The position numbers were made by a program, and so were the translations under genes. Shown here piece after piece: positions 46,550-58,815 of a stretch of 64,000 nucleotides of DNA (its first letter is position 1; every line of letters begins with the position of its first letter). The notes beneath the pieces are model-generated. The model was not told the DNA's origin, made no database searches, and saw nothing but the letters and a program-made list of their open reading frames with translations. Source of the stretch: Branchiostoma floridae (lineage: Eukaryota > Chordata > Leptocardii > Amphioxiformes > Branchiostomatidae). The stretch is taken from the NCBI RefSeq assembly GCF_000003815.2, contig NC_049993.1, forward strand, positions 12,575,189-12,639,188, in the 5' to 3' direction.

Positions 46550-46790
46550 AGTAAGGGAGCGGGCGTATGCTTTGATTGGCACCCTTGACCCCCGAGATGA
46601 CCTCAATTTGCTTGTGTAAGTCCCCTGCTGGTCCCACGTGAGTTAGGAGTCACATGAAGTTCTCACCTGAGCGGGCGCTGATTTTTATTGGGCGCGGGAA
46701 TCGCCAGGTGACTCATCGGTCCATCCTCTGACATTTGATCATCGATCAATCAATTTTCATTGTTATGTCGATGGCAGCATTGCTGGAAGG
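46550..46790. promoter_or_regulatory. Candidate enhancer with E-box, E2F-like and AP-1-like sites
   Basis: CACGTG (46635), CACCTG (46664), GGGCGCGGGAA (about 46690; E2F-like), CAGGTG (46705) and TGACTCAT (46709) lie within about 80 bp, in a GC-rich patch. The following TTTTCATTGTTATG suits SOX factors. Regulatory role is inferred from motifs only. Confidence 0.3.
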
Positions 46791-46937
46791 TGTATGAAGG
46801 GGCCAGGAAGGAAAAATGTAAAAGATTTCCCTAACCTGGAGGAATAAATAATGTTTAACATTCATAATGTTACCGGGTGCCCACATTTAAAAACTGTGGT
46901 ATCGAGACTTCTGAAGCATGTCTTCAACAACTGGATA

Positions 46938-47134
46938 CTGTAAATGCAGAAACTTTCGTTGTGGTTTAATGTTCGCGGTTTTCGCGGTGGCGACCTTAAA
47001 ACCACCGTGAACATTTTTCCCTGGAAGTAAAAGACTATAGAGCATGGTACTACTGCAAATTTAAAACCACCGCAAAAAGTCCCTTTTCCCGCTACCGCGA
47101 AATTAAATCCCCGCGAAATTAAATACATTTACAG
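46938..47134. mobile_element. TA-flanked MITE with CGCGGTT/ACCGCGAA-rich body
   Basis: Inverted ends CTGTAAATG and CATTTACAG are bordered by TA on both sides (46936-46937, 47135-47136). The body has TTCGCGGTTTTCGCGGTGG and ACCGCGAAATTAAAT segments, a composition seen in widespread invertebrate MITEs. Tc1/mariner-like by target duplication. Confidence 0.75.
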
Positions 47135-49203
47135 TATCTCATATCATACATTCCTACCATGTTTTACCTTGTCCCCCAATCAAAGTTCAAACTTAAAGTA
47201 CGCACTGCTGAAAAAATATTGTACTAGTACATGAAGACGATGTGTAATACAAATTTACTTACTGTCTAGAATTGTTGCCCCAAGTTGCTCTACTTGAGGT
47301 CCTTTTCACATTGAACCATGCCACCCCACTTTGGCAACAACTAAGCAATGCAGCGCCTTTTGGTCTAAAAAGGATACACTTAATTCAAGAAATGTATGTG
47401 GTGGTCATACACAATATTTACAACCTGTACAGGAGTTCAACTTTAACCTCACAAACAAAAGATTTTTGCTGTTAGGTACTCCAATAAATAAGTGCGTTTG
47501 TTTGGGACTTCGAGTACATTTTCTTAGTCAGCAAAAAGAGAACAGGTGGCTGGTGTGAGCAAACAGTTACTCAGACTTCAAGTTCAAAAGGGCAGAATTC
47601 AATTGATTGTAGTACAGAATAGGTCATTGTTTGATTAAAGGGGCCAGATGCTAGCCAGGCTTTTGTTCTGTTTGGTAAAAGTCAGCTATTTGGTCCATGT
47701 AATTTGTTTTCTGGGAAGGCAATCAATTTTTCCCTATGCTTGTACAAAGTATTCACTGCCAATTTACAGTGTGGTTTGGCTTCATTAACCAAGGTGGCAA
47801 TAACAGAGTGTTGTCATCATGAACAAGGGATATTTGCAGAATGTCAAATGAAATTAAAAGTTCAACAAAACAGTCTGCGAGACTAGACTTTAATAAAATC
47901 GTGATTGTAAACTATGATGGTTTACATACTAGTTAAAGCTAATTTCAAAACAGTGGATAAAATTTTGTTAAGTGTTGGTGGCACAACATGTCGCAGTCTT
48001 CTTTCTGTCTGTGTTAGAAGGTTGGTTAGATAGTTTAAACCTGGGTCTTTCCTTTATAGACCAAGCTTTTAATTTACGTTTGTACCATGTGCCATGTAGA
48101 TTATTGCTGTTAATCCACTTATTTTCATGGGCTACTTAATTTCCTTGGAGAAGGGGTTAAGAGTTTTTCCAGTATTTGGAGTTTGCTCAGTTGAAACACA
48201 GTTTGTGCGGACAAGATTTGACAGTTACAGGGCAGTGAAAATAGGATCACCAATAATATTTTAAGCATTGCCGTAGGCTGTCCTCTTTTTAATTTGGTAG
48301 TCCTGGGAGTATATGTCATTGTGACTTTCCATCTACTTGGGCCTGCAGATCCTATAGTGCCGCACTAATCATTGGACTTCAGGTTAGGTTCATGCTGTGA
48401 GACTTCTATGTCTGAGGTGACCTCCATGTGATCCATAAGATTGGTTCTGCAGCTATGTACATCCTGTACCTCGCTGTGGGGTTTCTTATCAAGATCCATC
48501 CAAAGGCAGCTGTTAAGACTTCCTGTAAGTTGTGGCGGCGTCCCCACACTTCCAGACAATCTTATTTGTATTCTCTCTGTGGGAATGAGTTATTGCTGTG
48601 TGGAAATTGCAAGCTTGAGAGGTTTGCCGAATTGAAATTAAGAGGACTCAACTGAAGACAATTCATCAGTTTCAGGTAGGAAACTGTAGTGAACTGACTC
48701 TGTACTTTCTTGTAGTATACATGTGTCAAGCTAGTTTGATATGAATATATCTTTTTAACAGACCGTGGTATACAATCCAGAGTCATCATTCTTTACTCTA
48801 TCAGTTAAACTATTCCTTTCAATGAAAGTTACTTTAAATTATTAAACCTTCAGAATCTGATGTGTAGTAACATATTAACATAATGTAGTCTTATTAGATT
48901 TAAAGCTAGTCCTTAAAATTGTACTCCAACAAATATGGTGAAACCTCATATCTTTATCTCAATGCTTGATCAAAGTGAAGAATTCTTGTTCCCCACACTT
49001 GTGTCCATACAAAGTATTCTGAGAATCGTCCTTACTTAACCCTTTGATTTAGTGCGAGATAGTGGCATACCAAACTGCAAACTTAACATACATATAACCA
49101 TAACAGTAAATCTCCCATTTGACCTACATGGTAATCATCTTAGAAGATTAATGACCATTGACAGAATTTGATAAGGAGGTTTAAGAAACAACCTCCTTGC
49201 TTA

Positions 49204-51771
49204 GGGACTGGTCGATATTTAGCGGGGGGGGGGAGGGCCGGTCGTCAGAGGGTCGGGTCAAAAAATTTTTCCTAGGCCCTCCCCCCAGGGCAAAATTTTT
49301 TTCCTAGGCCCTCCCCCCAAGTCAAAATATTTTTCCTAGGCCCTCCCCCCCTCCTATCAAATTTGAAAAAATATTCAAGACACCAATAAATCACTGCGCT
49401 CCGCTTCCGCTTGGAAATGTCCTTTACGCCATAGTTATGATACTGGTTTTCCGTTTTTAGTCACGAAGCAGATCTCTCACCCCTAGCAAAAAAAGGCAGA
49501 TTGAATAGCCATTCCGGAGCTCATAAATATATGCTTCATGGAGGTCACTTTATCATTTCGATATTCATAAATGATGCCACTCTATACAAACAACACCACA
49601 AAAGTATTTTGTACCTGGATTTCTAGTAAATTTGCGCCGCTTTGCGACGCGCGCCCCGCCCCTTTACAAGCTCGTGGGGTCTAGATCTAAGCGGCTTGTG
49701 CCCTGTCGGAGACTATTTTCAATTTACATACCTTTTGGACTTTTTCTTGGTTCTGTGGTAGCAATAACTGACTGTTTACTCGGAGGAAAATGACAACAAA
49801 AACGTCAGCACGATGTGACTAACCAAAACTGTAGTGGGGAGGGGGGCGCCAACCCGTTTTCCACAGTCGCCTCTCTCTAGCTCTCCCAACGGGCGTTAGA
49901 ACGCAGACTTGTACTTTTGAGATCTTTTAAAAATGCCACGCTTTTTGTACATCCATTTTGTCGGTAGAAATGACCGTCGCCCGCCCTGCACCTTGTAATA
50001 TTGCGATGGTTTGAAATAGAATATGCATTACAATATGCAAACATACATTTTGCCCGCACGATGTTGCAGCAACATGTTACTAGTAACTTTATGTCTATTA
50101 TGCCACTTTTATTGTTGAAGGCGCGTAAGAAACTTTCCAGATTAAAAAGCCATTTGTACTGGCGTTCTAGGTGTACTGGCAAATAAACAAACATGACAAA
50201 AGAACTATTATAATACTATTTATTCGGTAACATTCACTATCATTCAAGATTCTAATTTGCAATGCCTGCAAACTCCGATCGGAATCAACCGGACCTTGTA
50301 CGATTTAAAATGCATTTGACGGGAAATTTATTACGAATCCGACACGTTAGTTCAGATTCTTTTCTCAGTAGTCACGCTTCCCATTTTCAAACTTTAAAAA
50401 GTATTGACAAATGTTTTTCTCCTGGTGCAAACTGTAAACAGACGTCACACACCACTCGTCTCCGATGTCGTGATGAAGCCACTGCCGCCCTTGCGCCATT
50501 TTTCTTGGATTTGAGACGGACTCGACAGTCGAGCCGTCCACTGCGGCCCTGACGTCGTTTCCTCGCGATCGGTGTCAGCCCTGACTGCACCGCTGCCCCT
50601 TGTCTTTGTCCCTCAACAGTTGTAGTAGAAGCAATAGTTTCCGCGTCGTCCACTTCTTGACAGGTCGACGCCTTAGCGAGATACTTGTGTATGTTATCCA
50701 GTCCCAAACATTCTCGGGTTATTCGCAAAGTTTCGTGCCTCTTCTTGATTGACGGGATGTTACCGCCTTTGTTGGAGCCGCTGCTGACTGTGATTGGTCG
50801 CAAGTTAATTCGATTTTTCGCACAAAGTGGCAAGCCCTGTCTAATCGGTACATCTAAAGACTGCAGCCAAGGCTGTTGTCATGGTAACGACACGTATAAC
50901 AACATTTCCCACATGCGAATCGGGTTGGGCACGTCTTGTACTGCGTGCGTTTGATAATTATGATAGTTGAATGCTGCATTTACAAGTCTCACTGTCGGTT
51001 TCACAGACACAGCACGTGCACTTTGTCACCAGTCATCTTCCAGAGCGTTCAAAATTATGAAAGAAAATAGGCTTTTTCCTGTCATTTTCTTCGGTAAAAT
51101 CTGAGGAAAATACCGACATGTGTTGGTGCACAGACACTGTTGGCAAGATATGCGCTGAATTTTGTCACCGTGACTGAATGGTGGCATTGCAAACCGGAAC
51201 ATTTTTACGTCGCATTTTGGTAACATTTTCGAGAACTTATTATAGCATGCAGTAGAACACTGAGAATAGTCTACCACGTCCGGTATGAACTTCGGCTTCA
51301 TGTTTCTACCGCGCCAGCTTCAACAGAAAGGTAAACAAATTTGACTGATATTTACCAGCGTTACAACGGTAAATATTACTGTAACATCGATATTTTTACA
51401 ACGTCGTAGCGGTGTTTAACAGGGATAGAGTGAAAGGCGTGGCAGCAAAATATTACTGAGCGAATTTTCAGCATGTGGACCGCCGAAGCCACCAACTTTT
51501 TTTGCCTTGCCGGGCATCGAAGTCGGGCGCGAGGCGTCTCAAGCTTGTGGAGGCCCGGGGAAATTTTGAAATCTTGAACCTCTGAAACGCCATTTCCGGC
51601 ATTTTGACGAACGAATTTCACTGATAGTCCGAGCAAGAATTTTTTTCCTAGGCCCTCCCCCCCGCTCAAAATATTTTTCCTAGGCCCTCCCCCTGGCTCA
51701 AAATATTTTTCCTAGGCCCTCCCCCCTCAGACGACCGGCCCTCCCCCCCCCGCTAAATATCGACCAGTCCC
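49204..51771. mobile_element. PIF/Harbinger-like element, 2.57 kb, TTA target duplication
   Basis: The termini, GGGACTGGTCGATATTTAGC followed by G9-10, AGGGCCGGTCGTC, are inverted repeats of about 46 bp. TTA flanks both ends (49201-49203 and 51772-51774), the target duplication of PIF/Harbinger elements. Just inside each end are two to three copies of a TTTTTCCTAGGCCCTCCCCC word spaced by TCAAAATA, in the same orientation at both ends. The interior is CpG-rich, and the minus strand has two open frames (51301-51026 and 50833-50387); upstream of the second a single in-frame TGA splits a longer frame. I recognise neither as a transposase or Myb-like protein, so this looks non-autonomous or carries unrecognised cargo. 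Confidence 0.8.
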
Positions 51772-52766
51772 TTAGATGTATTATTGTTTTCTACATGTGT
51801 CTTACTTTTTATATTCTTGTAATGTAGATACTTATTTAGATACATGTACAATGCCAGTAGAGTGGCAGGAAGTGAATGGGAAGACAGCATCACCACAAAG
51901 GTCAGACTTGTGGGAGTGACAGGAAATCAGACATGACAGGTTATGAGGTCAATGGAAGAGACTACTAATTTACAGGGAGGTAGTTGCTTGTGTTGTTGCA
52001 GTTGATTACTTTCCATGTGCAATCTTGTTTACTTTAGAGGAATTAATTTGTTATCATTAATTGTAATGTTAATCAATTACAATTTGCATAGTTAATGGCA
52101 ACAATTAAAGCTAAATATTTCACATGAGGCGTGAAATCCTTGAACTCCTGTTCTTGTAACTTCAGGATAATCTATGACATTGGTTATCATCATCATCATC
52201 CATTGGTTTCTATATGTACATTTGTATCTTCAGTTGTTGAAACATCCCCAGCTGCGTTTTGTCTTTCTGTATCTTTTTCGGCTGCGTTTGTTTCTTGCGA
52301 GTTCCCTCATCTCTACACCAAAACAGATTTGAAGTATGAGTGCCCCAGAGAGAATCGCTTGTGATTTGATTCATATTGACTGTATGGAATCAGAGGACAG
52401 ATGGCAAAGGCAGAGATCAATGGTGAAACTGGTCTGCAACAGATGGAAGTTTCTCAGCCAGTACCTTCCAGTTGATTCATGCAGGGAAATAAATTACCCT
52501 TCTCCCTACTGACTTCTGCTGCGATAAAAAAAGGTAAAACCAAACCGCCAAACTGATTTATTGTATGCATTTATGAATAATAATTCCAATAGCATGGCAA
52601 GAAAAGGGAGATAAAAAATGCGATAGAGTGGTAAAAATTAGAATTTTTGTACTTCAAATTGAGTTTTTGCGAGATGTGAACCAAGTATCGATATGTACTC
52701 TACTGCTTCTGTGTTTATTTATGGGCCTCTCCCCCTCCCCCAAATAAAACAACAACCACAAATCTG

Positions 52767-52925
52767 TTTTGACAGCCCTTTCATCCATGTCATTTTATCA
52801 CTGAAGTGCCACTGGGACAAGGAAGGCAGTCTTCTTCACAAACAACAATGTTTTGACTACCCTTTCAGCCATGTCATTTTATCACTCAAGTACCACTGGG
52901 AGAAGGAAAGCAATTTTCTTCTGTC
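52767..52925. repeat. 84-bp tandem duplication
   Basis: TTTTGACAGCCCTTTCATCC at 52767 and TTTTGACTACCCTTTCAGCC at 52851 begin two copies that continue through ATGTCATTTTATCACT. The 84-bp period is a multiple of three and the frame 52693-52995 stays open through both, but no splice sites or homology support coding. Confidence 0.8.
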
Positions 52926-55900
52926 AGAATGTTGTTGCAGTGTTCAGACTTTCCAATATGTTGTTGTGGAAACTATAATGCTATTTCAGGTTTAGAAAGA
53001 TAGAATAGGAGGTGCTTTGGATTGGAATTAAGATAAGAGTATTCTCAATTTATTTAGTGTTGAAATATGGACATTTCAGGATATGTTTGTTAACAAAGCT
53101 GCTGTAGTGCTTGCACAACTGTGCAGCCCAAGGGTAATATAAACAGAGATGGGCATTGCCCCATAGACAAAAATATTTGAGAAGGATTTTAACATTGATG
53201 GTTTAAATTTTTGAAAAATGTACCATTGTGGATTGTAACGTTATATCTCCAAAATCATTAGTGTTCACCACAAGAGGTCATTTTCTAGACAAACAAGTTG
53301 TTTTCTGCAATTACCTGCCTATCCCCTTTGGGACAGCCCATTGCATTCCATGGGGGTGTAATTGGGTAGTTACCACTAGGTGCACATAGCCTTCTAACTC
53401 AAATTGCTTTGTTTGAATGGATTGTGTAGGTAAGTCCATGGGAGTCTATCCTTTGATCAATATGTTGTAACTTCCTTTTAGTACTTAAAAAGTCACAAAA
53501 GTTTACCGCAAAATCAGAACTTTAGACCTAGCGCCGCCAAGAGTGCTTTTAAAGTTTTAGTATTGTACGGTACGCCAGTCAAGACTCAAGATGGCAATGA
53601 CTACAAAGTCAATAGCTCTCTCTACCGATCAGAAGAATTCTTCAAAAGACATCTTGTCTTGTATCTAGATCCTGCAATTGCTCTGGAGTCTCACTGTCTG
53701 GATTTGAAGAAGGTTTTCAATATCATACGGTAATGCCTATGTTTGAGTGCCAGGCTTGATTTTAACAGGTTACCAATAACTGTGGGTCCTTATCGTTGAG
53801 TGAAGTATCTGGCAACCTTCAAGTTTAATGTATTTTGCTCCAGGATGCAATATACACAGACAGTTAGATTTCGGTTATTGCAATCTATCAAGGGATACCA
53901 GTTATCGCTTGTCTGGTATACCTCGATAGAAATGCTAATGGCTGTCGGAGGTGTATCATATGTAAGGTACATGTATGGCTATGGAAGGATAACAAGGTAT
54001 AGTTTTGTGCTTACAGTTGCACAACATTTTATGCACTGAAAATTTTGGGACACAATATGCATCCATACAAGGAAGACTGGATAGTCTTCCTTGCTGAGAT
54101 CCATAGAAGAATTTCCTTTGAAGTTACAGGAAATATGGAACCACTGAATGCAATTCTAGGGAACTGCAACTTCATGATTATAGCATCTTTCCTTCGTGAT
54201 TGCCTTTTCCTTCCCTGCCAGTAAAAAGCGACACTCGGCGAGCCAGGGGTCAACTATTGATTCCTACATAGTGATCAGCAGATGGGGTTGAGCAACCGCT
54301 ATTACAGTTATCATGCTCACTTCCAAACCCAAATCAATTGCAAAATTCACAAAGAACGCGACCTATTGAAATCATCTCTCAGGAATACCTAGCTACAAAA
54401 GAATCTGTATAAAATGATGTTCTGAGAGAATATAAACACGGCGTTGCACCAGGATTTCAATATTCCATCAGACGGCCAGAGTTGTTTGGGAAATGATGCG
54501 GTGTGGGTAATGTGGGTCTCCAGAGGGAACACCCCATGTATGTTGTATTGGCTGAGCTGAGTGTTATTGATTCAGCTACCTGCTCAGGAATGCCATTATA
54601 AAGCCCACCCTTCCAGTTCTATCTAGACGGTCATTTCGTGTACATGTGTATCGTCATTTTGCCTGCTGACCATCTAGACTTGAGTGTATGCCAATAGTTG
54701 GACCTTTCAGGTAAAATTTCTATATTATTAAGGACTTTTTTCAAGGTTAGTCTTGAATACAAAATGGCAAGGAATTTTACCATCATGTTTAGTACTGACA
54801 TTACAGTGTAGATACTTTTTGTATTCACCAAGAATAAGGTTACTTTTTTTTTATTTATCATTAGAGACTTTGTCATCTAGATACATAGGCTAGCAACAAA
54901 ATGCCGCTGATTTGCATGCCCCTACAGTTGGTGTGCTTTTTGCAATGGAATTTTACCGCCCTTTGGTTTGATTTGTGCTTCCATAGTGTTTTCTTTCTCC
55001 AGCCATGTTGCCATTAGTGATGACATGTTGATGGCCACATTATCGGTTTTTGATTACAGTGTCGCAATGTCTTTCCATTACACCACGTTAACTTCATTTA
55101 CGACATCTTTCTAATACATATGGTTAGCAGCACACTTTTAAGGTATGAAATTGGAACTTATAATCTAGATGCCTTTTCCTGTGTCCTATTCAAACTTACT
55201 GTTGACATTAATGTCCAAAGTGTATCCCCAATATAAATATGGGTGGAAGTTGCACTGCAGATGACGCACTGTCTACTATCGGATGTATATTTGATAGACT
55301 GACCACAGTGTTATCTTGTTTGGTACTAAGCACTGCCATTACACAGGAAGAGGTCGATAGATATTGATTGTATCATGCCACACAGGTGCTAGATTTGCCC
55401 TGTTTTAAAAACACCTGACCATTGTTACATTGGATTGGGCTCTGTCACCTGTGACCCATGAAAATCTTGAAATTGCTGCCGATATTGTCTTTTTAGAGCT
55501 AGCAGGCAGATTGTGAGATATTTTTGCGGTACATGTATATGTATATTATGCCATCAAGTACAATTTTTATTCTGGGGACCAGCTTCTTTCTTCCTTCTGC
55601 TTAACACTGTGAGAGAAATGGTAGTCAGATGACTATGGCAATGTGCTATTGCTAATTGTAAAAAGTAAATGATCTGGAATAGCTTTAATTTTACTTCCCA
55701 TGCCAAATAAGATTCATTATGTGTTCCTGGTACGAAGGTTTTAGTATGATTATGTAAATGACCTATTCCAAACACCAAGCAGATATGGTTGTTATTTATT
55801 TTACTCGCACATACATGCATTTACTGTATACAAAAGAGCGAGCCTAATAGAATAGTATTGTGTGAAACGAGCTTGATAGAATTCTACACTGAAACATTCT

Positions 55901-57053
55901 GCATTTTTAGGATAGATGTTGAGATTCTAGTTTCACCTTACATAGTTTCTATTACCTGGGCTTGTGTCATTCTAACAACGTAATTTGTGAATTGCACTGG
56001 ATGGTGGATTATTTTGGTAGTTACCTTCGTACGCTCAAGGTGATGTTAACAAGCTCACAACGATCACGGTAGTTCAAGAAATTATGTTACCTCTGCCTTA
56101 GAAGTGACGCTTTTGCTAAATTGCGTGACAGTGAATTCTATTCACCCAGAGAGGCCCAGGGAAACTGCCTTTAAATTGCCTCTCAGTGGTACAAAGCCAA
56201 AACATTCAAAATGCCGCAAACCCTGATAATGACCCAAAAAATTGCATTCATGCCTCCAGGGCTGCTAAGAGTAGCAGTATGATTAGACTGTGTGAAAGAG
56301 AAATTTGATTGCTTTCGTGACAAGACCTAGTGTCAGCTCCAAGGCCTTTTCTTATCAGGTGAACAAAACACAGCTCCAAGGGGGGGGAGGTATCCATACT
56401 AAGTGGTTCATCCATGCTTAGGTTCAGCTAAGGCCAAGGTACAATGTATCCCTCAAGGTGAAGCCATCAGTCAGCTTAATAACATATAAACATCATAGGT
56501 TGGGAAGTGATTGTCATCCCTAATGTTTTACAATGTGGTGGCATCATTTATAGAGTGCTAGTATGGAAGTGATAAAATAACCAAGATGGTAACCAGGCTA
56601 ACAATGCATTATGTAAAACGTTGGGTTATGCTGTATTGCATCACGCAGCATACATATAATTGTATTAAAAAGGGCAACGTATACTACAGTTGTCTATAAC
56701 ATACTAGTCATGTGATAAATCTAACTGCCTGAGGCTATGTAAGATTTACATCATAAATCAGACACTCTCTCTCCAAAACCAAACAGGAAAGGTAATAGGT
56801 AGACTTTCTACCTGCCCAGATTGGTGCCAGTACACAAAGCCTTCTGAGTGCTTTTAAATTAAAAGCATTCAAATGCAAAGCTTTCTTTGAATATAAATTC
56901 ATAAGTCATACTGCATTTTTCTAACTCAATACTTAAAAAGTTGCCACTGCTATGATTGTAAGACAAGTGTCTGATTTAACATTGTGTCACTATCATTATG
57001 ACCAATAAAGTACATGACCATCTGAATTTACACTTCTTTTTTTTCGTTCACAG

Positions 57054-57359
57054 TCGGATAATGAGCCACCCCCACCACCACCTCCCCCTCCACCGAAACC
57101 CCGAGAACTGCCGCAAGACTTCGCCAGCACCCTCCCCAGGAACTTCAAGTTAGCTCGACAGCTGTCTTCGGACGATGCTCGGTCTCCTCGCGGGCGGAGG
57201 GACAGTCTGGGAGGCGTGCCGGTCCAACATCTCGGGTTAGAGCGAGGATTGACTGTTCCGCACCACGGCAGCGGGCACCTTCTGGGCGAGTCGTCCAACC
57301 TCCTGCGTATGAGAACACAGGTGCTGGGGCAGTCCGCACCTTCCCTGGCTTCAAGCATG
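57054..57359 (+). CDS. SAM-domain gene, proline-rich exon (102 aa)
   Basis: Acceptor TTTTTTTCGTTCACAG at 57053 and donor ATG/GTAGGT at 57360; 306 nt, phase 0 to phase 0, consistent with the exon ending at 21057. It encodes SDNE followed by nine to ten prolines and KPRELPQDF, a profilin/EVH1/SH3-type ligand. Then come RNFKLARQLSSDDARSPRGR and a Ser/Arg-rich region with RRDSLGG and QSAPSLASSM, which look like phosphorylation or 14-3-3-type sites. No globular fold is visible. It is probably a linker or regulatory segment of a cytoskeletal or signalling scaffold. Joining to the SAM exon is inferred from phase and direction. Confidence 0.7.
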
Positions 57360-57591
57360 GTAGGTTGAAAAGGTTTAATTTATTTTTGTTTCTTTGTTCA
57401 ACTTTATTTATTTTTGTTGTATAAATGCATGCCCATTTTGAAAAGACAACATTGCAGCCTAAATCCTCAAATAGCTTGCTATAATTCTACCATGAATGAT
57501 GATAAAAGTGTAGCATTCTAAATTATGTATTTTGTATTCTCCTTTCAACATACAATGTATGTCTAACCCTTTGAACAAAAACAGTGACTGT

Positions 57592-57705
57592 GTGAGTGAG
57601 TGAGTAAGTGACAAACTGACTGACTGACTGACTGAAGTTTGAAGGAGTGAGTGAGTGAGTGAGTGAGTGAGTGAGTGAGTGAGTGAGTGAGTGAGTGAGT
57701 GAGTG
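57592..57705. repeat. (GAGT)n / (GACT)n microsatellite
   Basis: GTGA/GAGT tetramers with a short GACT block in the middle, in the intron after the proline-rich exon. The open frame here is a by-product of the repeat. Confidence 0.95.
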
Positions 57706-58009
57706 CTGTATAATACTCATGCTGTCATAGTGATCTGTGACAGTCACAACTGTACACAACACCACAGTAACTATTGTAGAAAATACTGTCTGGATATAGT
57801 GCTGGTTGGTTTTCCCATCACTTCATCACAGCACTCAGAGTAATTATGTATGCTGTACCTTTCTAAATAACTCATCATCCTTCGTCCCAGGAATCAGAGC
57901 AAATTTCATATGATACACATCTCCAAACTAGAAAAATTAATGTTCAACACAAGGCAGCTGGAAAATTGGATTTTTGAACTTGCTCAAGCTTTCGACTCAG
58001 AGATGATAC

Positions 58010-58245
58010 AGACAAGACGTTATGCAGGGTAGCGACCAGCGTTCCGTCAATCCGTTCCGAGAATTATGGCGCCTGTGGGAGCGTCGGGAGGCAGAAATTG
58101 ACTTTGGTTGCTCATCTGCATTCTGCGGCCTAGCCCAGGGTGATTTGTGTACCCAGAGAACTGTTTCACAGTCTGCCGCGTACGTCTGTAATCTTTGCAC
58201 AGGCAGCATCCGAATCATGGGCGGGCAATTACCAATTGAAAGATT
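58010..58245. other. CpG-richer open stretch in intron, possible conserved element
   Basis: GC-richer than its flanks, with a frame open from 58022 to 58249 (RSVNPFRELWRLWERREAEI). It lacks a donor at a suitable place, and no homology is recognised. Either a noncoding conserved element or an unrecognised exon; I favour noncoding. Confidence 0.25.
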
Positions 58246-58783
58246 ATAGGCTTTTTCCTCTCCTGGCAGTTGGGAATAACAGGAAAGGCACAGCAATACA
58301 AATGGCTGAATTGTTGATGTATCATCCTGTAGTTTGTATTGAGAGTTGAGACAGTACATCAGTGTTCAAAGCAACATGGAACAGTAATTCTGGTTATAAA
58401 ATCCATTCTCTTGTACATACATGTACATGCATCAACAAAAAAGCACCCTTAAAATCAAAGAATGGAATATTAATATGTAAACAAAATAGAAGGTTGTGTA
58501 GATTTTCAGTATTCAACTTGGCGTTGATATACTTTTTAGATTGACCGTCAGCTTTTTAGTTTTTGTTCTGAATGGAAGGAAGTATGCTGGGAATATTTTG
58601 AAAGTTGCAAAATTACCAACAATACAGGGCATCACGTATGTGTACATGTATGCTAAATAAATTAACTCCATGACGTCACCAATGTCTTTTCTACCATTGA
58701 AACAGAATGCAGGAAAATCAAGCCATCAATCCGTAAGATAAACTAATCAGAAAACCTGAAATCTTGTTGTCTTGTTGTTACAG

Positions 58784-58815
58784 AAGGACTTGACTATCTC
58801 AAGACGTGGGAGCAG
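58784..58815 (+). CDS. SAM-domain gene, 32-nt microexon
   Basis: Acceptor TTGTTGTTACAG and donor CAG/GTACGTT bound a 32-nt exon encoding KDLTISRRGS plus two bases, in phase 0 as required after the exon ending at 57359. RRGS is a basophilic kinase type site. It ends in phase 2; the next exon is beyond the window. Microexons of this kind are often alternatively spliced. Confidence 0.6.

Larger units (their letters stand above)
21058..57053 (+). other. Long intron (~36 kb) of the SAM-domain gene
   Basis: From the donor at 21058 to the acceptor at 57052-57053 I find no exon that is both open and in matching phase. Noncoding stretches without a recognisable feature are: 21060-22340; 23310-24010; 24120-26130; 26400-28760; 29060-30150; 30500-31190; 31710-33220; 33330-34820; 34940-37450; 38430-40860; 41150-42920; 45300-45680; 47140-49200; 51780-52760 and 52940-57050. 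Two gaps (24015-24118 and 44671-44770) and one inside a transposon (22920-23019) limit this. An unseen internal exon is possible. Confidence 0.6.

Noticed and set aside
52693-52995. Open frame through the 84-bp duplication as a gene
   Set aside because: No splice sites in phase, no homology; openness follows from the period being a multiple of three.
57523-57765. Frame encoding Thr-His-Ser-Leu repeats
   Set aside because: It is a translated (GAGT)n microsatellite.
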